64,000 nt of DNA. Origin: Pseudoalteromonas sp. HM-SA03 (GTDB taxonomy: Bacteria; Pseudomonadota; Gammaproteobacteria; Enterobacterales; Alteromonadaceae). Below the pieces are notes generated by a model that saw nothing but the letters and a program-made list of their open reading frames with translations, made no database searches and was not told the DNA's origin. The stretch is from NCBI RefSeq assembly GCF_002289345.1, contig NZ_NSDG01000029.1, positions 48,032 to 112,031 of the forward strand, given 5' to 3'. Of this stretch, positions 44,939 through 56,019 are shown piece after piece. The translations under genes were made by a program, and so were the position numbers. Position 1 is the stretch's first letter. Each line of letters starts with the position of its first letter.

Positions 44939-45766
44939 TTAATCGTCTAGTGAGCGAAGTAGTGCATTGATCCCAACTTTTTCGCGGGTTTGCTGATCTA
45001 CTTTTTTCACAATAATTGCTGCATACAGGCTATGAGAGCCATCTTTACTCGGTAGTGACCCTGGTACTACCACTGCACCGGCTGGTACGCGACCATAATG
45101 GGTTTCGCCTGTTTCACGGTCGTAAATACGAGTACTTTGTGAAATATAGACACCCATGGAGATAACTGCACCTTCTTCAACAATCACACCCTCGACAATT
45201 TCAGAACGTGCGCCGATAAAACAGTTGTCTTCAATAATCGTTGGATTGGCTTGTAGCGGCTCTAAAACGCCACCAATGCCCACACCACCAGATAGATGTA
45301 CGTTTTTACCGATCTGTGCACACGAGCCTACGGTCGCCCAAGTGTCTACCATGGTGCCTTCGTCGACGTAAGCACCAATATTAACGTAAGACGGCATAAG
45401 TACCACATTCTTACCGACAAAGCTGCCTTGACGCGCTACCGCGTTTGGTACTACGCGCATACCACCTTGTTGGAACTGCTCTGGCGTATAGTCTGAGAAT
45501 TTTAATGGTACTTTGTCGTAAAACTGGTTAACGCCATCGCTCATTGGTTGGTTGTCACGAATTCTAAAAGACAGGAGTACCGCCTTTTTCAACCATTGGT
45601 GTACAACCCACTCACCACTAATTTTTTCAGCAACACGCGCTGCACCTGAATCTAGCATTTCCAATGCGTTGACAATCGCTTGTTTTACTTCGTCTGATAC
45701 CGTGGTTGGAGTAATGGTATCGCGGTTTTCCCACGCGGTTTCAATAGTCGTTTTTAAATCAGACAT
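44939..45766 (-). CDS. dapD: Tetrahydrodipicolinate N-succinyltransferase
   Basis: A 275-residue left-handed beta-helix acyltransferase with hexapeptide repeats ([20 protein letters not shown] and [11 protein letters not shown]). It transfers succinyl from succinyl-CoA to tetrahydrodipicolinate in lysine and meso-diaminopimelate synthesis. I chose the ATG at 45766 (MSDLKTTIE), which has GAGGA 5 bases upstream; an in-frame start at 45793 would overlap glnD. It lies 10 bases after glnD on the same strand. Confidence 0.96.
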   Translation of the reverse strand: MSDLKTTIETAWENRDTITPTTVSDEVKQAIVNALEMLDSGAARVAEKISGEWVVHQWLKKAVLLSFRIRDNQPMSDGVNQFYDKVPLKFSDYTPEQFQQGGMRVVPNAVARQGSFVGKNVVLMPSYVNIGAYVDEGTMVDTWATVGSCAQIGKNVHLSGGVGIGGVLEPLQANPTIIEDNCFIGARSEIVEGVIVEEGAVISMGVYISQSTRIYDRETGETHYGRVPAGAVVVPGSLPSKDGSHSLYAAIIVKKVDQQTREKVGINALLRSLDD

Positions 45767-45776
45767 AAATTCCTCG

Positions 45777-48395
45777 TTAATCTGTTTCAGCATTTAATTT
45801 TTTGAGTAGGGCGCGATGAAGCTCTGCTTTTTGTACTTCATCTAGTGCCTTGTAATCTTTATTTGAGACGACGAAAAAGTCTTCTGCGCGTTCGCCGACG
45901 GTTGTAATGCGCGCGGCATGAATATGTAGTGAATAGGCCTGAAATACCTCAGCAATTTTAGTCAGTAACCCCGGAATATCAATGGCCTGAATTTCAATTA
46001 GGCTGCGATCGTCGCGTGCGTGTGGGCGCAATATAATTTTAGGTTTGATATTAAAGTCTTTAAATTTCTGTGAGCGGTTTTTCTTAACGCGGATCTTTCT
46101 TTTTGGGTCTTTCAGTAATGTTTCCAAGCCTTTTCTGATCCCCGCTGCACGGCCAGTACTGAGTGGGTCGCCATTCACTTCTAGGATAACAAAACTAAAA
46201 ACAACATAGCCGTCTTTTGTAGTCATGACCTGAGCATGTTGGATCTGTGCTTTTTTAGAACCTATTACACTGACCAGTTTGGCGAATAACGCAGATTCAT
46301 AAGGACTGTATACGAATACTTGTGTCCCGCCGTGCATGGGCTTGTCAGAGACGATCACGCTTGGCTGACTTAAGTCATCAGACTGTAATAGGTGCTCAGT
46401 ATGCCAAGAGATCTGCTGTTCACTAAAGGCAGTAAAATAATTGGCCTTAAAGCGTGACCAAATAAGGTCAATGTATTCTTCGAAGTAGTCCAAATTAATC
46501 AGCCGTTGCTTGGCTTGACGTTTCTTATCACGGATCTGATCGCGCATATCCATTGGGTTTTCAAGGCCCAAGCGTAATGCCCGCTGAGTATGCAAATACA
46601 GCTCGCGTAAGAGCGTATTTTTCCAGTCGTTCCAGAGATTGTCGTTGGTGGCACGAATATCGGCAACTGTTAAGCAATAGAGATAATCTAGCTGACGTTC
46701 GTTTTTCACTTTTTGTGCAAATTCAGCAATAACATCGGGGTCGTTAATATCTTTACGCTGAGCTGTGACAGACATCAGTAGGTGATTTTGCACCAGCCAA
46801 GCTACTAATTTAGCGTCGGAAGCGGTAAAACCGTGCATTTTGGTAAATGCCATGGCGTCAACGGCACCAAGTTCGGAATGGTCGCCACCTCGACCTTTGG
46901 CAATATCGTGAAAGATCCCAGCTAAGTAGAGTAGCTCGGGCTTGTCCATGCGGGCAACAATTTCAGAACAAATCGGGAACTCGCTAATATGCTCTTTATC
47001 GAAATAGCGGTAGATGTTATTGATAAGCTTATGGGTATGCTCATCCACTGTGTAGGCGTGAAATAGATCGAACTGCATTTGACCAAAAATATTTCGCCAC
47101 TGCGGTAAATAGGCGGCGATGATCCCGTGTTTGTGCATCAGAGTAAACGCTCGGCCCATGCCATTAGGGTGTTTCAATAACCTTAAAAAAGCGTCACGAC
47201 AGCCTGCGTAATCTTGCAAATCGCCTAATAAACGGCGTCTGACTTGGCGCATAGTACGTATGGTACTTGGGTCAATTTGATTAATTTTAGGATTGTCTGC
47301 AATATGTTCAAAGAGGACAAACAAATTCTCTCGACGGAAAAAGACCGAGGGGTTCTTAACGCGAATTTTATTGCCAATACGCTCAAAGTTTCTGTCGAGA
47401 GGGACTGCTTCTTGTTCCAACTGCTCAGGAAGAATACTTTGTTCGAAATAGGAGAGCAGCATCTGGTTCATTTCACGCACTCGGCTCATGATCCTAAATA
47501 AGCGTTTCATCATACGCTCGACTGAGGCTTTACCTTCAGAGCCAAAACCGAGGAGTTCTGCGGCATGTGGTTGATGGTCAAACAGTAAGCGGTTCTCACT
47601 GCGACCAGCGGCCAGATGCAGCGCAAAGCGAATGTTCCACAGGTTCTCGATGCACTCTAACAGCTCTTGATATTCTTCATGGGTCAAATATCCGTGATTG
47701 ATCAACTCTTCCAACGTTTCTGCGCGAAAGTGCTTTTTAGCGACCCAAAAAATGGTTTGCAGGTCGCGAAGGCCACCGGGGTTTTCTTTAATATTAGGCT
47801 CAAGGTTATAGGCGGTACCGTGGCATTTTTTATGGCGAATATTCTGCTCGTTGACCTTGGCGATAAAAAAGTCACTAGATTGCCAAATTGGGGTTTCAAC
47901 GATATGTCGTTTGAGGTGTTCATACTCAATGTGGTTACCACAAATTAGGCGGCTTTCCAGCAGACTTGTGGCAAAGTGAACGTCATTTTGTTTTTGTTCT
48001 AGGACTTGTTCATGGGTTCTTACGCTATGACCAATATCTAGACCTAAATCCCATAGATAAGTGACAAAACGCTCCAAACAGCTGGTCACTTCTTCACAGG
48101 GGATTGATTTGGTCAGCACCAAAAAATCGATATCAGAGAACGGGTGTAATTCACCACGACCGTAACCGCCAATGGCGACTAGAGACAAGTCTGGTTGGTG
48201 CGACAGTCCGGTTTCATTAAACAGTTTAATTAATAATCGGTCGATAAATTCGGCTCGAGAGTTAATTAGGTTTCTAACGGGTTGCTTGGCAAATTGATTG
48301 CTCAACCATTTGTAGAAAAAAGCAAGACAATCACGGTAATCGGTAAGTTCTTGTGCTTCGTCGAGAAGCGTCTTCACTTTGTTCGGTAATGCCAC
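45777..48395 (-). CDS. glnD: Bifunctional uridylyltransferase/uridylyl-removing enzyme GlnD
   Basis: An 872-residue sensor of glutamine. The nucleotidyltransferase domain has [19 protein letters not shown] with the catalytic Asp pair; the HD hydrolase has [18 protein letters not shown]; two C-terminal ACT domains follow ([20 protein letters not shown] and [17 protein letters not shown]). It uridylylates PII proteins under nitrogen limitation and reverses this when glutamine is high. It sits between map and dapD as in E. coli. Confidence 0.97.
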   Translation of the reverse strand: MALPNKVKTLLDEAQELTDYRDCLAFFYKWLSNQFAKQPVRNLINSRAEFIDRLLIKLFNETGLSHQPDLSLVAIGGYGRGELHPFSDIDFLVLTKSIPCEEVTSCLERFVTYLWDLGLDIGHSVRTHEQVLEQKQNDVHFATSLLESRLICGNHIEYEHLKRHIVETPIWQSSDFFIAKVNEQNIRHKKCHGTAYNLEPNIKENPGGLRDLQTIFWVAKKHFRAETLEELINHGYLTHEEYQELLECIENLWNIRFALHLAAGRSENRLLFDHQPHAAELLGFGSEGKASVERMMKRLFRIMSRVREMNQMLLSYFEQSILPEQLEQEAVPLDRNFERIGNKIRVKNPSVFFRRENLFVLFEHIADNPKINQIDPSTIRTMRQVRRRLLGDLQDYAGCRDAFLRLLKHPNGMGRAFTLMHKHGIIAAYLPQWRNIFGQMQFDLFHAYTVDEHTHKLINNIYRYFDKEHISEFPICSEIVARMDKPELLYLAGIFHDIAKGRGGDHSELGAVDAMAFTKMHGFTASDAKLVAWLVQNHLLMSVTAQRKDINDPDVIAEFAQKVKNERQLDYLYCLTVADIRATNDNLWNDWKNTLLRELYLHTQRALRLGLENPMDMRDQIRDKKRQAKQRLINLDYFEEYIDLIWSRFKANYFTAFSEQQISWHTEHLLQSDDLSQPSVIVSDKPMHGGTQVFVYSPYESALFAKLVSVIGSKKAQIQHAQVMTTKDGYVVFSFVILEVNGDPLSTGRAAGIRKGLETLLKDPKRKIRVKKNRSQKFKDFNIKPKIILRPHARDDRSLIEIQAIDIPGLLTKIAEVFQAYSLHIHAARITTVGERAEDFFVVSNKDYKALDEVQKAELHRALLKKLNAETD

Positions 48396-48568
48396 TTAGG
48401 ATCCTGTGTCATGCGCGCAAAAACAGTAGAGTCCTGTTTTACACTAAATAAATAAGAATTGCGAGTGACGAGAAGGTGAAGGGTCAAGGATTGGGCAACT
48501 AGTATCGCGCGTAACTGATATCTAAACACAGAAGATGCGTAACAGTTGTAGCGTGAGTTTCGCAATAA

Positions 48569-48592
48569 AAAGCCAGCAATGTGGCTGGCTTT
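48569..48592 (-). terminator. Terminator of map
   Basis: AAAGCCAGC (48569-48577) and GCTGGCTTT (48584-48592) form a 9-bp stem; on the minus strand TTATTG follows. It lies just after the map stop, so glnD probably has its own promoter in 48396-48568, where no gene is visible. Confidence 0.8.
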
Positions 48593-48609
48593 GACAAATG
48601 CTTTTGTAA

Positions 48610-49401
48610 TTAAGCTGAATGTGTAATGACCCGCTCAATCGTCTCATCATTGCGCAGCGTTAAGATCTCAACGCCATTATCTGTGACAAGCAGCGTGTGT
48701 TCCCACTGCGCCGAAAGACTACGGTCTTTGGTAACAACAGTCCAATCGTCTTTTAGTAGCTTACATTGGCGCTTACCGGCGTTAACCATAGGCTCGATAG
48801 TCAAACACATGCCAGCTTTGAGCACTTCGCCAGTACCTGGTTTGCCGTAGTGCATTACTTGTGGCTCTTCATGGAATTCTTTACCAATGCCGTGACCACA
48901 ATATTCACGCACGATAGAGTAGTTAAAGCCTTCCGCATACTTTTGGATTGCAGCGCCAATATCACCCAAACGTACGCCCGGTTTTACCATTTTTATCGCA
49001 AGATATAGACTCTCTTGCGTAATTTCGCTTAAGCGCTTACCTTGGATAGTTGGTGTACCGACGTAAAACATTTTTGACGTATCACCATGATAACCATCTT
49101 TTATCACAGTGATGTCGATATTGATAATATCGCCTTCTTTTAGCGGTTTATCGTTTGGAATACCGTGACAGATAACGTGGTTAACTGAGGTACAAATAGA
49201 CTTCGGAAAGCCGTGATAATTTAGCGGTGCAGGAACAGCGCCTTGCTCATCAACAATGTAGTTGTGACAAATGGTGTTTAATTCGTCGGTGGTCACCCCT
49301 GGCTTAACGTACGGCTCGATCATTTCCAGTACTTCCGCGGCTAAACGCCCGGCAACACGCATTTTTTCGATTTCTTCAGGGGTTTTGATCACTGCACTCA
49401 T
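48610..49401 (-). CDS. map: Methionine aminopeptidase type I
   Basis: A 263-residue pita-bread metalloprotease. The metal ligands can be traced in NIDITVIKDGYHGDTSKMF (two Asp), EYCGHGIGKEFHEEP (His) and LTIEPMV and QWEHTLLV (two Glu). It removes the initiator methionine from new proteins. It is divergent from rpsB, the conserved gammaproteobacterial arrangement. Confidence 0.97.
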   Translation of the reverse strand: MSAVIKTPEEIEKMRVAGRLAAEVLEMIEPYVKPGVTTDELNTICHNYIVDEQGAVPAPLNYHGFPKSICTSVNHVICHGIPNDKPLKEGDIINIDITVIKDGYHGDTSKMFYVGTPTIQGKRLSEITQESLYLAIKMVKPGVRLGDIGAAIQKYAEGFNYSIVREYCGHGIGKEFHEEPQVMHYGKPGTGEVLKAGMCLTIEPMVNAGKRQCKLLKDDWTVVTKDRSLSAQWEHTLLVTDNGVEILTLRNDETIERVITHSA

Positions 49402-49458
49402 TTAGACTCCAAGTCAATTTAGATGAACATTTATTATGCACAAATTTTACGCATAAGA

Positions 49459-49487
49459 TTGAGTTAATTCTTTATATATGGTATAAA
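49459..49487 (+). promoter_or_regulatory. Promoter of the rpsB-tsf operon
   Basis: TTGAGT (49459-49464), 17 bases, TATAAA (49482-49487), with TG at 49479-49480 as an extended -10. A GC-rich discriminator GCGCGCCG follows (49488-49495), typical of promoters under stringent control of ribosomal genes. Confidence 0.8.
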
Positions 49488-49495
49488 GCGCGCCG

Positions 49496-49680
49496 TCTTT
49501 TTACAAATAATTCTTCCTCACACGATGAGAATGAATGTTTGTAGTTAAGACAACACACTTATTAATATTAACACACACACATATCGACACATACACTTGG
49601 GTGCATGCAGTTATAAAAACTTCGTGTTGGTGCTATGGGATATGTGGAGGCCTAACCCTAACTTTTAGAGGAAATATACA
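49496..49680 (+). ncRNA. rpsB (S2) mRNA leader, likely autoregulatory
   Basis: The leader of about 185 bases carries GGGATATGTGGAGGCCTAAC (49637-49656) followed by CCTAACTTTTAGAGG (49657-49671). This closely resembles, as I recall it, the conserved 3' part of gammaproteobacterial rpsB leaders to which ribosomal protein S2 binds to repress its own operon. The upstream half is rich in CA repeats. GAGG before the ATG is the ribosome site. Confidence 0.65.
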
Positions 49681-50409
49681 ATGGCAAACGTTTCAATGCG
49701 CGATATGCTTCAAGCTGGTGTTCACTTCGGTCACCAAGCACGTTACTGGAACCCTAAGATGAAGCCGTTCATCTTCGGTGCACGTAACCGCGTTCATATC
49801 ATCAACCTAGAAAAAACTGTTCCTATGTTCAACGATGCACTTAAGTTCTTACAGAACGTAGCATCTAACAAAGGCAAAATCCTTTTCGTAGGTACTAAGC
49901 GCGCTGCAAGCGAAGCAGTTAAAGAGGCGGCTATCCAAAGTGAGCAGTTCTACGTAAATCACCGTTGGTTAGGTGGTATGTTGACTAACTGGAAAACAGT
50001 TCGTCAATCAATCAAGCGTCTTAAAGAGCTTGAGACTCAAAGCCAAGACGGTACTTTCGAGAAGCTTACTAAGAAAGAAGCGCTAATGCTTACTCGTGAA
50101 ATGCAAAAGCTTGAAAAAGGCCTTGGCGGTATCAAAGATATGGGCGGTCTTCCAGACGCTATCTTCGTTATCGACGCTGACCACGAGCACATCGCTATCC
50201 GTGAAGCTAACAACCTAGGTATCCCAGTAGTATCTGTTGTTGATACTAACTCTAACCCAGATGGTGTTGATTTCATCATCCCTGGTAACGACGACGCTAT
50301 CCGTGCAATCCAGCTATACACTGGTGCAGTAGCGACTGCTATCACTGAAGGTCGTGAAAGCAACATCGTTGCTCAAGCAGAAAACGACGACTTCGTTGAA
50401 GCTGAGTAA
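49681..50409 (+). CDS. rpsB: Small ribosomal subunit protein uS2
   Basis: A 242-residue S2 protein with both family signatures ([20 protein letters not shown] and [20 protein letters not shown]). It binds the 30S subunit head-body junction late in assembly and, with the leader, controls its own operon. Codon use is strongly biased (many GCT, GTA, AAC), as expected for a highly expressed gene. tsf follows after a 220-base gap with two hairpins. Confidence 0.98.
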   Translation: MANVSMRDMLQAGVHFGHQARYWNPKMKPFIFGARNRVHIINLEKTVPMFNDALKFLQNVASNKGKILFVGTKRAASEAVKEAAIQSEQFYVNHRWLGGMLTNWKTVRQSIKRLKELETQSQDGTFEKLTKKEALMLTREMQKLEKGLGGIKDMGGLPDAIFVIDADHEHIAIREANNLGIPVVSVVDTNSNPDGVDFIIPGNDDAIRAIQLYTGAVATAITEGRESNIVAQAENDDFVEAE

Positions 50410-50433
50410 TTACCTGATTAGGTATTAGCTGTC

Positions 50434-50469
50434 ATCAAGTCTTCATCAAATTATTGGTGAAGACTTGAT
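50434..50469 (+). terminator. Long stem-loop between rpsB and tsf
   Basis: A 15-bp stem (50434-50448 with 50455-50469; core CAAGTCTTCA/TGAAGACTTG, one T-G pair) has a 6-base loop. No T run follows, so it is more likely an attenuator or an RNase/stability element than a full terminator. Confidence 0.55.
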
Positions 50470-50576
50470 ATTCTTTATAAGCGATTAACTGCTTATCCCG
50501 TTGTTTGCCAAGCAGACCTTGAAAGATAACGGATTTTTATCAAATTGAGGCGAGCTGTACTTGATTTGATATTCAG

Positions 50577-50595
50577 CCAACCTAAGGTTGGTTTT
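50577..50595 (+). terminator. Short hairpin with T4 just before tsf
   Basis: CCAACC (50577-50582), TAA, GGTTGG (50586-50591), then TTTT. It lies 35 bases before the tsf ATG and could attenuate read-through from rpsB. Confidence 0.4.
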
Positions 50596-50629
50596 ATCAA
50601 GAACTGAATTCAGATTTGAGGATATTCTA

Positions 50630-51481
50630 ATGGCTGTAACTGCTGCCCTAGTAAAAGAACTTCGTGAGCGCACAGGCGCTGGCATGATGGATTGTAAAAA
50701 AGCACTGACAGAAACTGGCGGTGATATCGATCAAGCAATCGAAAACATGCGTAAAAGTGGTGCTGCTAAAGCTGCTAAAAAAGCAGGCAACATCGCTGCT
50801 GAAGGTACAATCATCATCAAGCAAGGCGAAGGTTTTGCTGCACTAGTAGAAGTTAACTGTCAAACTGACTTCGTAGCAAAAGATGCAAGCTTCCTTGCAT
50901 TTGCTAACGAAATTGCTGACGCAGCTGTAGCTGAGCAACTAACTATTGAAGACTTACAAGCTAAGTTTGAAGAGACTCGTGTTGCACTAGTAGCTAAAAT
51001 CGGTGAGAACATGAACATCCGTCGTGTTTCTTACATCCAAGGTGACAAGCTAGTTGCTTACCGTCACGGCGAGCGTATCGGTGTTGTTGTAGCTGGTGAT
51101 GCTGACGAAGAAACACTTAAGCACGTTGCAATGCACGTTGCTGCTTCTAAGCCAGACTACCTAAACCCAGAAGACGTACCTGCTGAAGTAGTTGAAAAAG
51201 AAAAAGCGGTTCAAGTTGAAATCGCAATGAACGAAGGTAAGCCAGCTGAAATCGCTGAGAAGATGGTTGTTGGTCGTATGAAGAAGTTCACTGGTGAGAT
51301 CTCTCTTACTGGTCAAGCTTTCATCATGGAACCTAAGAAATCAGTGGGTGACTACCTTAAAGAGAAGAATGCATCTGTTTCTTCATTCGTTCGCCTAGAA
51401 GTAGGTGAAGGTATCGAGAAGAAAGAAGAAGACTTCGCAGCAGAAGTTGCAGCACAAATCGCTGCGGCAAAAGGCCAGTAA
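50630..51481 (+). CDS. tsf: Elongation factor Ts
   Basis: A 283-residue EF-Ts: [17 protein letters not shown] (N-terminal UBA-like domain) and [13 protein letters not shown] are the family signatures. It exchanges GDP for GTP on EF-Tu. I chose the ATG at 50630, preceded by GAGGATATTCTA; an upstream in-frame start would add 14 residues not found in EF-Ts. Codon use is highly biased, like rpsB. Confidence 0.98.
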   Translation: MAVTAALVKELRERTGAGMMDCKKALTETGGDIDQAIENMRKSGAAKAAKKAGNIAAEGTIIIKQGEGFAALVEVNCQTDFVAKDASFLAFANEIADAAVAEQLTIEDLQAKFEETRVALVAKIGENMNIRRVSYIQGDKLVAYRHGERIGVVVAGDADEETLKHVAMHVAASKPDYLNPEDVPAEVVEKEKAVQVEIAMNEGKPAEIAEKMVVGRMKKFTGEISLTGQAFIMEPKKSVGDYLKEKNASVSSFVRLEVGEGIEKKEEDFAAEVAAQIAAAKGQ

Positions 51482-51499
51482 TCACTTATTGTGATGCCT

Positions 51500-51533
51500 A
51501 ATGACGTAAAAGCTGACATTAGCTTTGCGTCAT
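51500..51533 (+). repeat. Imperfect stem-loop after tsf
   Basis: AATGACG then AAAGCT on the left pair with AGCTTT then CGTCATT on the right, with one extra base. It precedes the main terminator and may protect the 3' end of the mRNA. Confidence 0.45.
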
Positions 51534-51549
51534 TGCTGAAAATTCTCTA

Positions 51550-51593
51550 AAATAACCGCGCATTTATGTCTAGCATAAGCGCGGTTATTTTTT
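51550..51593 (+). terminator. Terminator of the rpsB-tsf operon
   Basis: AAATAACCGCGC (51550-51561) and GCGCGGTTATTT (51579-51590) form a 12-bp stem, extended inside the loop by TTATG/CATAA with a 2-base bulge. Six T follow (51588-51593). Confidence 0.9.
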
Positions 51594-51620
51594 ACCTCAC
51601 TTTTAATTGGCCCGGATATT

Positions 51621-52358
51621 ATGACTATCAATAAAAAACCTGTTTTTAGACGCGTTCTTTTAAAGCTTAGTGGTGAAGCTTTAATGGGAGATGAAGGCTT
51701 TGGTATCGATCCAAAAGTATTGGATCGTATGGCACAAGAAATCAAAGAGTTAGTAGAGCTCGACGTAGAAGTGGGTTTGGTTATCGGTGGCGGTAACTTC
51801 TTACGTGGTGGTTCACTTGCAGAAGCGGGCATGAACCGAGTTGTGGGCGACCACATGGGCATGCTGGCGACCGTCATGAACGGCCTTGCGATGCGTGATG
51901 CGCTGCACCGTGCTTTTGTAAACGCACGTTTGATGTCTGCTATCCCGCTAAATGGTGTGTGTGATGCGTACAATTGGGCAGAAGCAATTAGCCTATTAAA
52001 ATCTGGCCGTGTTGTTATTTTCTCTGCAGGTACGGGCAACCCATTCTTTACTACGGATTCAGCAGCGTGTTTGCGCGGTATCGAGATTGAAGCGGATACC
52101 GTGATTAAAGCTACTAAGGTTGAAGGGGTATTTAGTGACGATCCGGTGAAAAACCCAGATGCTACGCTATACCGTACGTTGACTTACAACGAAGTGATTG
52201 ACAAAGAATTGAAAGTGATGGATTTAGCTGCATTTACATTGGCACGTGACCACAATATGCCAATCAGCGTATTCAACATGAATAAACCGGGTGCATTGAA
52301 AAATGTCATCATGGGTGAAGAGGAAGGTACCCTTATCTCTTCTCAAGCAGCAGAATAA
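51621..52358 (+). CDS. pyrH: UMP kinase
   Basis: A 245-residue amino-acid-kinase-fold enzyme. [16 protein letters not shown] is the phosphate-binding start, [11 protein letters not shown] follows, and [16 protein letters not shown] is the bacterial UMP kinase signature. It phosphorylates UMP to UDP. It follows the tsf terminator and is 92 bases from frr. Confidence 0.97.
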   Translation: MTINKKPVFRRVLLKLSGEALMGDEGFGIDPKVLDRMAQEIKELVELDVEVGLVIGGGNFLRGGSLAEAGMNRVVGDHMGMLATVMNGLAMRDALHRAFVNARLMSAIPLNGVCDAYNWAEAISLLKSGRVVIFSAGTGNPFFTTDSAACLRGIEIEADTVIKATKVEGVFSDDPVKNPDATLYRTLTYNEVIDKELKVMDLAAFTLARDHNMPISVFNMNKPGALKNVIMGEEEGTLISSQAAE

Positions 52359-52450
52359 TCTGACGACTATTTCAGCAACTCGCAGTTAAGTAGCGAATCT
52401 CTAAATTGCGAGTATAATCTGGCATAACAAGAACAGACTAGGAAAGTATT

Positions 52451-53008
52451 GTGATCGAAGATATTAAAAAAGACGCTCAAGAGCGCATGAAAAAAAGTGT
52501 GGCTGCACTTGGAAGCCAGCTTTCTAAAATCCGCACAGGTCGTGCACACCCTGCGTTACTAGATGGTATTTCTGTTTCTTACTACGGTGCAGATACACCG
52601 CTAAACCAAGTAGCAAACGTAACGACGGAAGACTCTCGTACACTGGCTATCAGTGTATTTGACAAATCGCTTGCACAAGCGGTAGAAAAAGCAATCATGT
52701 CTTCTGACTTAGGTTTAAACCCAATGTCTGCAGGTACCGTGATCCGTGTTCCACTTCCTCCGCTAACAGAAGAGCGTCGTAAAGATCTAATCAAGATCGT
52801 ACGTGGTGAAGTTGAAGGTGGTCGTGTTGCAGTACGTAACATTCGCCGTGATGCAAATGGTGATATTAAATCATTGCTAAAAGACAAAGAAATTTCTGAA
52901 GACGAAGCGCGTCAAGCTGAAGATGATATCCAAAAATTGACTGACAAGTTCATCAAAGAAATGGATACACAACTAAGTGCGAAAGAAGCAGAGTTGATGG
53001 AAATCTAA
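52451..53008 (+). CDS. frr: Ribosome recycling factor
   Basis: A 185-residue protein of the expected length, made of the triple-helix and beta domains ([38 protein letters not shown]). It splits post-termination ribosomes with EF-G. The start is a GTG at 52451, after AGGAAAG. A strong terminator lies about 120 bases downstream. Confidence 0.97.
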   Translation: MIEDIKKDAQERMKKSVAALGSQLSKIRTGRAHPALLDGISVSYYGADTPLNQVANVTTEDSRTLAISVFDKSLAQAVEKAIMSSDLGLNPMSAGTVIRVPLPPLTEERRKDLIKIVRGEVEGGRVAVRNIRRDANGDIKSLLKDKEISEDEARQAEDDIQKLTDKFIKEMDTQLSAKEAELMEI

Positions 53009-53129
53009 ATGTCTATGTCCTAGCGTTTATGTTTACGCACTGTTTACGTATTGCAGAAAATTTTGCTTTGTTTCTGAGCAGTTAGCGTTTTTTTGGCTAG
53101 GTACACTGACAAATTTATTAGGCTTGAAG

Positions 53130-53163
53130 CGCCGCCTAGGGTATACTAGGCGGCGTTTTTTTT
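53130..53163 (+). terminator. Terminator between frr and uppS
   Basis: CGCCGCCTAG (53130-53139), a 6-base loop, CTAGGCGGCG (53146-53155) and eight T. It lies only 16 bases before the uppS ATG, so uppS either relies on read-through or has a promoter overlapping this site. Confidence 0.9.
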
Positions 53164-53179
53164 CACTTAAATTGGAATT

Positions 53180-53953
53180 ATGGTTTTAAAAGCAGAGGTT
53201 ATTTCGCAGCAATCATTGCCAAATCATGTTGCGATAATAATGGATGGCAACGGTCGTTGGGCTCAAGCTCGCAGGCGTCCTCGCGCCTTCGGACACAAGA
53301 AGGGCGTAGATTCGGTTCGCAGTGCTGTACAATTCTGTTCCAAGTTAGGCATAGAGTCTTTGACGCTATTTGCCTTTAGTAGTGAAAACTGGCGTAGACC
53401 AGAAGATGAAGTCAGCACGTTAATGGAGTTATTTATTTATGTGCTGTCTAAAGAAGTTAAAAAATTACATAAGAACAACGTAAAGCTAACCATTATTGGC
53501 GATCTTTCTCGTTTTCCTGACAGCCTCCAAAAGCGTGTTCATGAAGCTCAAACATTGACCCAGGACAATACAGGGCTTAACTTAAACATTGCAGCAAATT
53601 ACGGTGGACGTTGGGATATCACACAGGCAGCACAATACCTTGCAAAACAAGTTGCAACGGGTGAGTTGCAACCGAGTGATATAACCGAAGATGCCTTGAC
53701 AGAGCAGATGACGATGGCCGATCAAGCGAATCTCGACTTGCTGATCAGAACGGGGGGCGACTTCCGCATCAGTAACTTCTTGCTATGGCAAGCTGCGTAT
53801 GCCGAACTCTATTTTACCGACACGCTTTGGCCTGATTTTGACGAGCAAGCATTCTCTGAAGCCATTGCTTGTTACGTGTCTAGAGAGCGACGCTTCGGAT
53901 GCACAGGAGAGCAAATAAAGCAGCTCCTCGCAGAGAAAGACGCAACAAGTTAA
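53180..53953 (+). CDS. uppS: Di-trans,poly-cis-undecaprenyl-diphosphate synthase
   Basis: A 257-residue cis-prenyltransferase. Catalytic Asp22 lies in [25 protein letters not shown] and [19 protein letters not shown] are conserved substrate-binding blocks. It makes the C55 lipid carrier for peptidoglycan and O-antigen. It begins a tight run uppS-cdsA-dxr-rseP. The order puts dxr after cdsA, unlike E. coli but like Pseudomonas. Confidence 0.97.
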   Translation: MVLKAEVISQQSLPNHVAIIMDGNGRWAQARRRPRAFGHKKGVDSVRSAVQFCSKLGIESLTLFAFSSENWRRPEDEVSTLMELFIYVLSKEVKKLHKNNVKLTIIGDLSRFPDSLQKRVHEAQTLTQDNTGLNLNIAANYGGRWDITQAAQYLAKQVATGELQPSDITEDALTEQMTMADQANLDLLIRTGGDFRISNFLLWQAAYAELYFTDTLWPDFDEQAFSEAIACYVSRERRFGCTGEQIKQLLAEKDATS

Positions 53954-53963
53954 GGGTTCAAAT

Positions 53964-54830
53964 TTGTTAAAACAACGTATTCTAACGTCAGCGGTGCTTG
54001 CACCTTTGGCTCTACTTTTGGTGTTTTATACACCGTTGGCAATGTTTAGTACGATTGCCGCACTAATCGTTTTGCTTGGTGCATGGGAGTGGTCGGCACT
54101 TGCGGGCCTATGTCAAAAGCGTCAGCGTTTTACTTTCGTTGGCGTCATGGCGGTGTTAATTCTATTGCTTAACACTCATTGGCCAATACAGGACTTATGG
54201 CAGCAAGGGCGCTTAGTTGCTGATGCTAATTATGTATTTACGCTCGCTTTTGCGTGGTGGTTGGTTGCGACTTTCTTGGTGGTGAAATACCCACGAGCAG
54301 CTCGAGCTTGGAATGAAGGGATCATGATGCGCTCTATCGCCGGTGTACTGACGCTAGTACCGCTGTGGCTTGCGTTAAACGTGATGCGTAGTGCCGGATA
54401 CGAAGATGGCGAACACATAGGTTCAGTCCTTATCATGGTGGTATTGGGCATAGTGTGGAGCGCGGACATTGGCGCCTACTTCGCTGGAAAGAATTTAGGT
54501 AAGCATAAGCTCATGCCTAAAGTGAGCCCTAATAAAACAATTGAAGGTCTAGTAGGTGGTGTGATCACCGCGGTTGTTTTTGTGTTGGTGTTTTGTCACT
54601 TCGCCGCGATTGATATCAACATGTGGCCAATTTACGCTGCAATGACCATTATTATCGCGCTATTTTCTGCCGTTGGTGATTTGCTTGAAAGTATGTTTAA
54701 GCGCGAAGTAGGTCTTAAAGATTCAGGCCGTTGTTTGCCAGGTCACGGCGGTATTCTAGATCGCATTGATAGCTTAACGGCTGCAGCTCCCATTTTTGCT
54801 TTTTGCTACGCTTGGACGGTTGTGCTATGA
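53964..54830 (+). CDS. cdsA: Phosphatidate cytidylyltransferase
   Basis: A 288-residue membrane enzyme with about eight hydrophobic helices. The C-terminal signature [19 protein letters not shown] is followed by [13 protein letters not shown]. It makes CDP-diacylglycerol from phosphatidate and CTP, the branch point of phospholipid synthesis. The start is a TTG at 53964. The stop overlaps dxr as ATGA. Confidence 0.95.
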   Translation: MLKQRILTSAVLAPLALLLVFYTPLAMFSTIAALIVLLGAWEWSALAGLCQKRQRFTFVGVMAVLILLLNTHWPIQDLWQQGRLVADANYVFTLAFAWWLVATFLVVKYPRAARAWNEGIMMRSIAGVLTLVPLWLALNVMRSAGYEDGEHIGSVLIMVVLGIVWSADIGAYFAGKNLGKHKLMPKVSPNKTIEGLVGGVITAVVFVLVFCHFAAIDINMWPIYAAMTIIIALFSAVGDLLESMFKREVGLKDSGRCLPGHGGILDRIDSLTAAAPIFAFCYAWTVVL

Positions 54831-56017
54831 GCCAACAAAACTTGATAGTACTAGGAGCGACAGGCTCAATTGGACTATCAACCTTAGACGTCGTTAGCCG
54901 CAATAAAGACCAATATCGTGTATTTGCCTTAGTTGCAGGGCAAAATGCGGAAAAGATGGCTGAGCTTTGTTTATGTCATCAACCCAAGTACGCGGTTATG
55001 CGCTCTGAGCACGCAGCTCAGCAACTTTCTCAACGTTTGACGAGCACTACCACCGAAGTACTCCATGGCGTTGAAGCAATGGCTGAGATGGCTCGCCACG
55101 TAGATGTGGATATTGTGATGTCCGCAATCGTTGGTGCAGCCGGGTTGTTACCGACTTTAGCGGCAGTCGAAGCGGGTAAAAAAGTGTTGCTGGCGAACAA
55201 AGAGTCGTTAGTAATGAGTGGCCAGCTGTTTATGGATAAAGTAAAGACGCATGGTGCGACTTTACTCCCTATCGACAGTGAACATAATGCTATTTATCAG
55301 TGCCTACCAACGACTATTCAAACGGGACAATCTTCAAACCTAAATCACAGCGGTGTTAGTAAGATTTTATTAACCGGTTCTGGTGGACCTTTCTTGCAGC
55401 GTTCATTGGCTACCTTAGCTTCAGTAACTGTGGAAGAGGCGGTTGCGCATCCTAATTGGTCTATGGGCAGAAAAATCTCAGTCGACTCTGCGACCATGAT
55501 GAATAAAGGGCTAGAGTTTATTGAAGCTAAGTGGTTATTTAACTGCTCGGCTGACGATATTGAAGTGGTGATCCACCCACAAAGTATGATCCACTCTATG
55601 GTGCAGTATCGCGACGGCTCGGTGCTGGCACAAATGGGACAGCCAGACATGCGAACGCCGATTGCATATGGGCTTGCCTATCCTGAAAGAATTGACGCCG
55701 GTGTAGAGCCATTAGATTTTTCTCAGATTGTCGATTTCACTTTTACCAAACCAGATTTTAACCGTTATCCCAACCTCAAGTTAGCGATTGACGCATGTCG
55801 TAGTGGTCAGGCTGCAACAACAACAGTGAATGCTGCAAATGAAATCGCCGTTGCGGCATTTTTAGAGGGTAAGATAGGGTTTTGCGATATCTACCGAGTC
55901 AATGCCTTAACGCTTGAGCAAAGTGAGCTAAGCGTATTAGAATCCGTTGAGTCTATTATGGAAACAGACCGAACGGCACGCCACCGAGCGCAGCAAATTA
56001 TCGCCACATTGAGGTAA
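54827..56017 (+). CDS. dxr: 1-deoxy-D-xylulose 5-phosphate reductoisomerase
   Basis: A 396-residue enzyme. The NADPH fold is [39 protein letters not shown] and [23 protein letters not shown] (in two parts) carry the metal and substrate site. It makes methylerythritol 4-phosphate, the first committed step of the MEP isoprenoid route that feeds UppS. I chose the ATG at 54827, overlapping the cdsA stop by 4 bases. Confidence 0.97.
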   Translation: MSQQNLIVLGATGSIGLSTLDVVSRNKDQYRVFALVAGQNAEKMAELCLCHQPKYAVMRSEHAAQQLSQRLTSTTTEVLHGVEAMAEMARHVDVDIVMSAIVGAAGLLPTLAAVEAGKKVLLANKESLVMSGQLFMDKVKTHGATLLPIDSEHNAIYQCLPTTIQTGQSSNLNHSGVSKILLTGSGGPFLQRSLATLASVTVEEAVAHPNWSMGRKISVDSATMMNKGLEFIEAKWLFNCSADDIEVVIHPQSMIHSMVQYRDGSVLAQMGQPDMRTPIAYGLAYPERIDAGVEPLDFSQIVDFTFTKPDFNRYPNLKLAIDACRSGQAATTTVNAANEIAVAAFLEGKIGFCDIYRVNALTLEQSELSVLESVESIMETDRTARHRAQQIIATLR

Positions 56018-56019
56018 CC

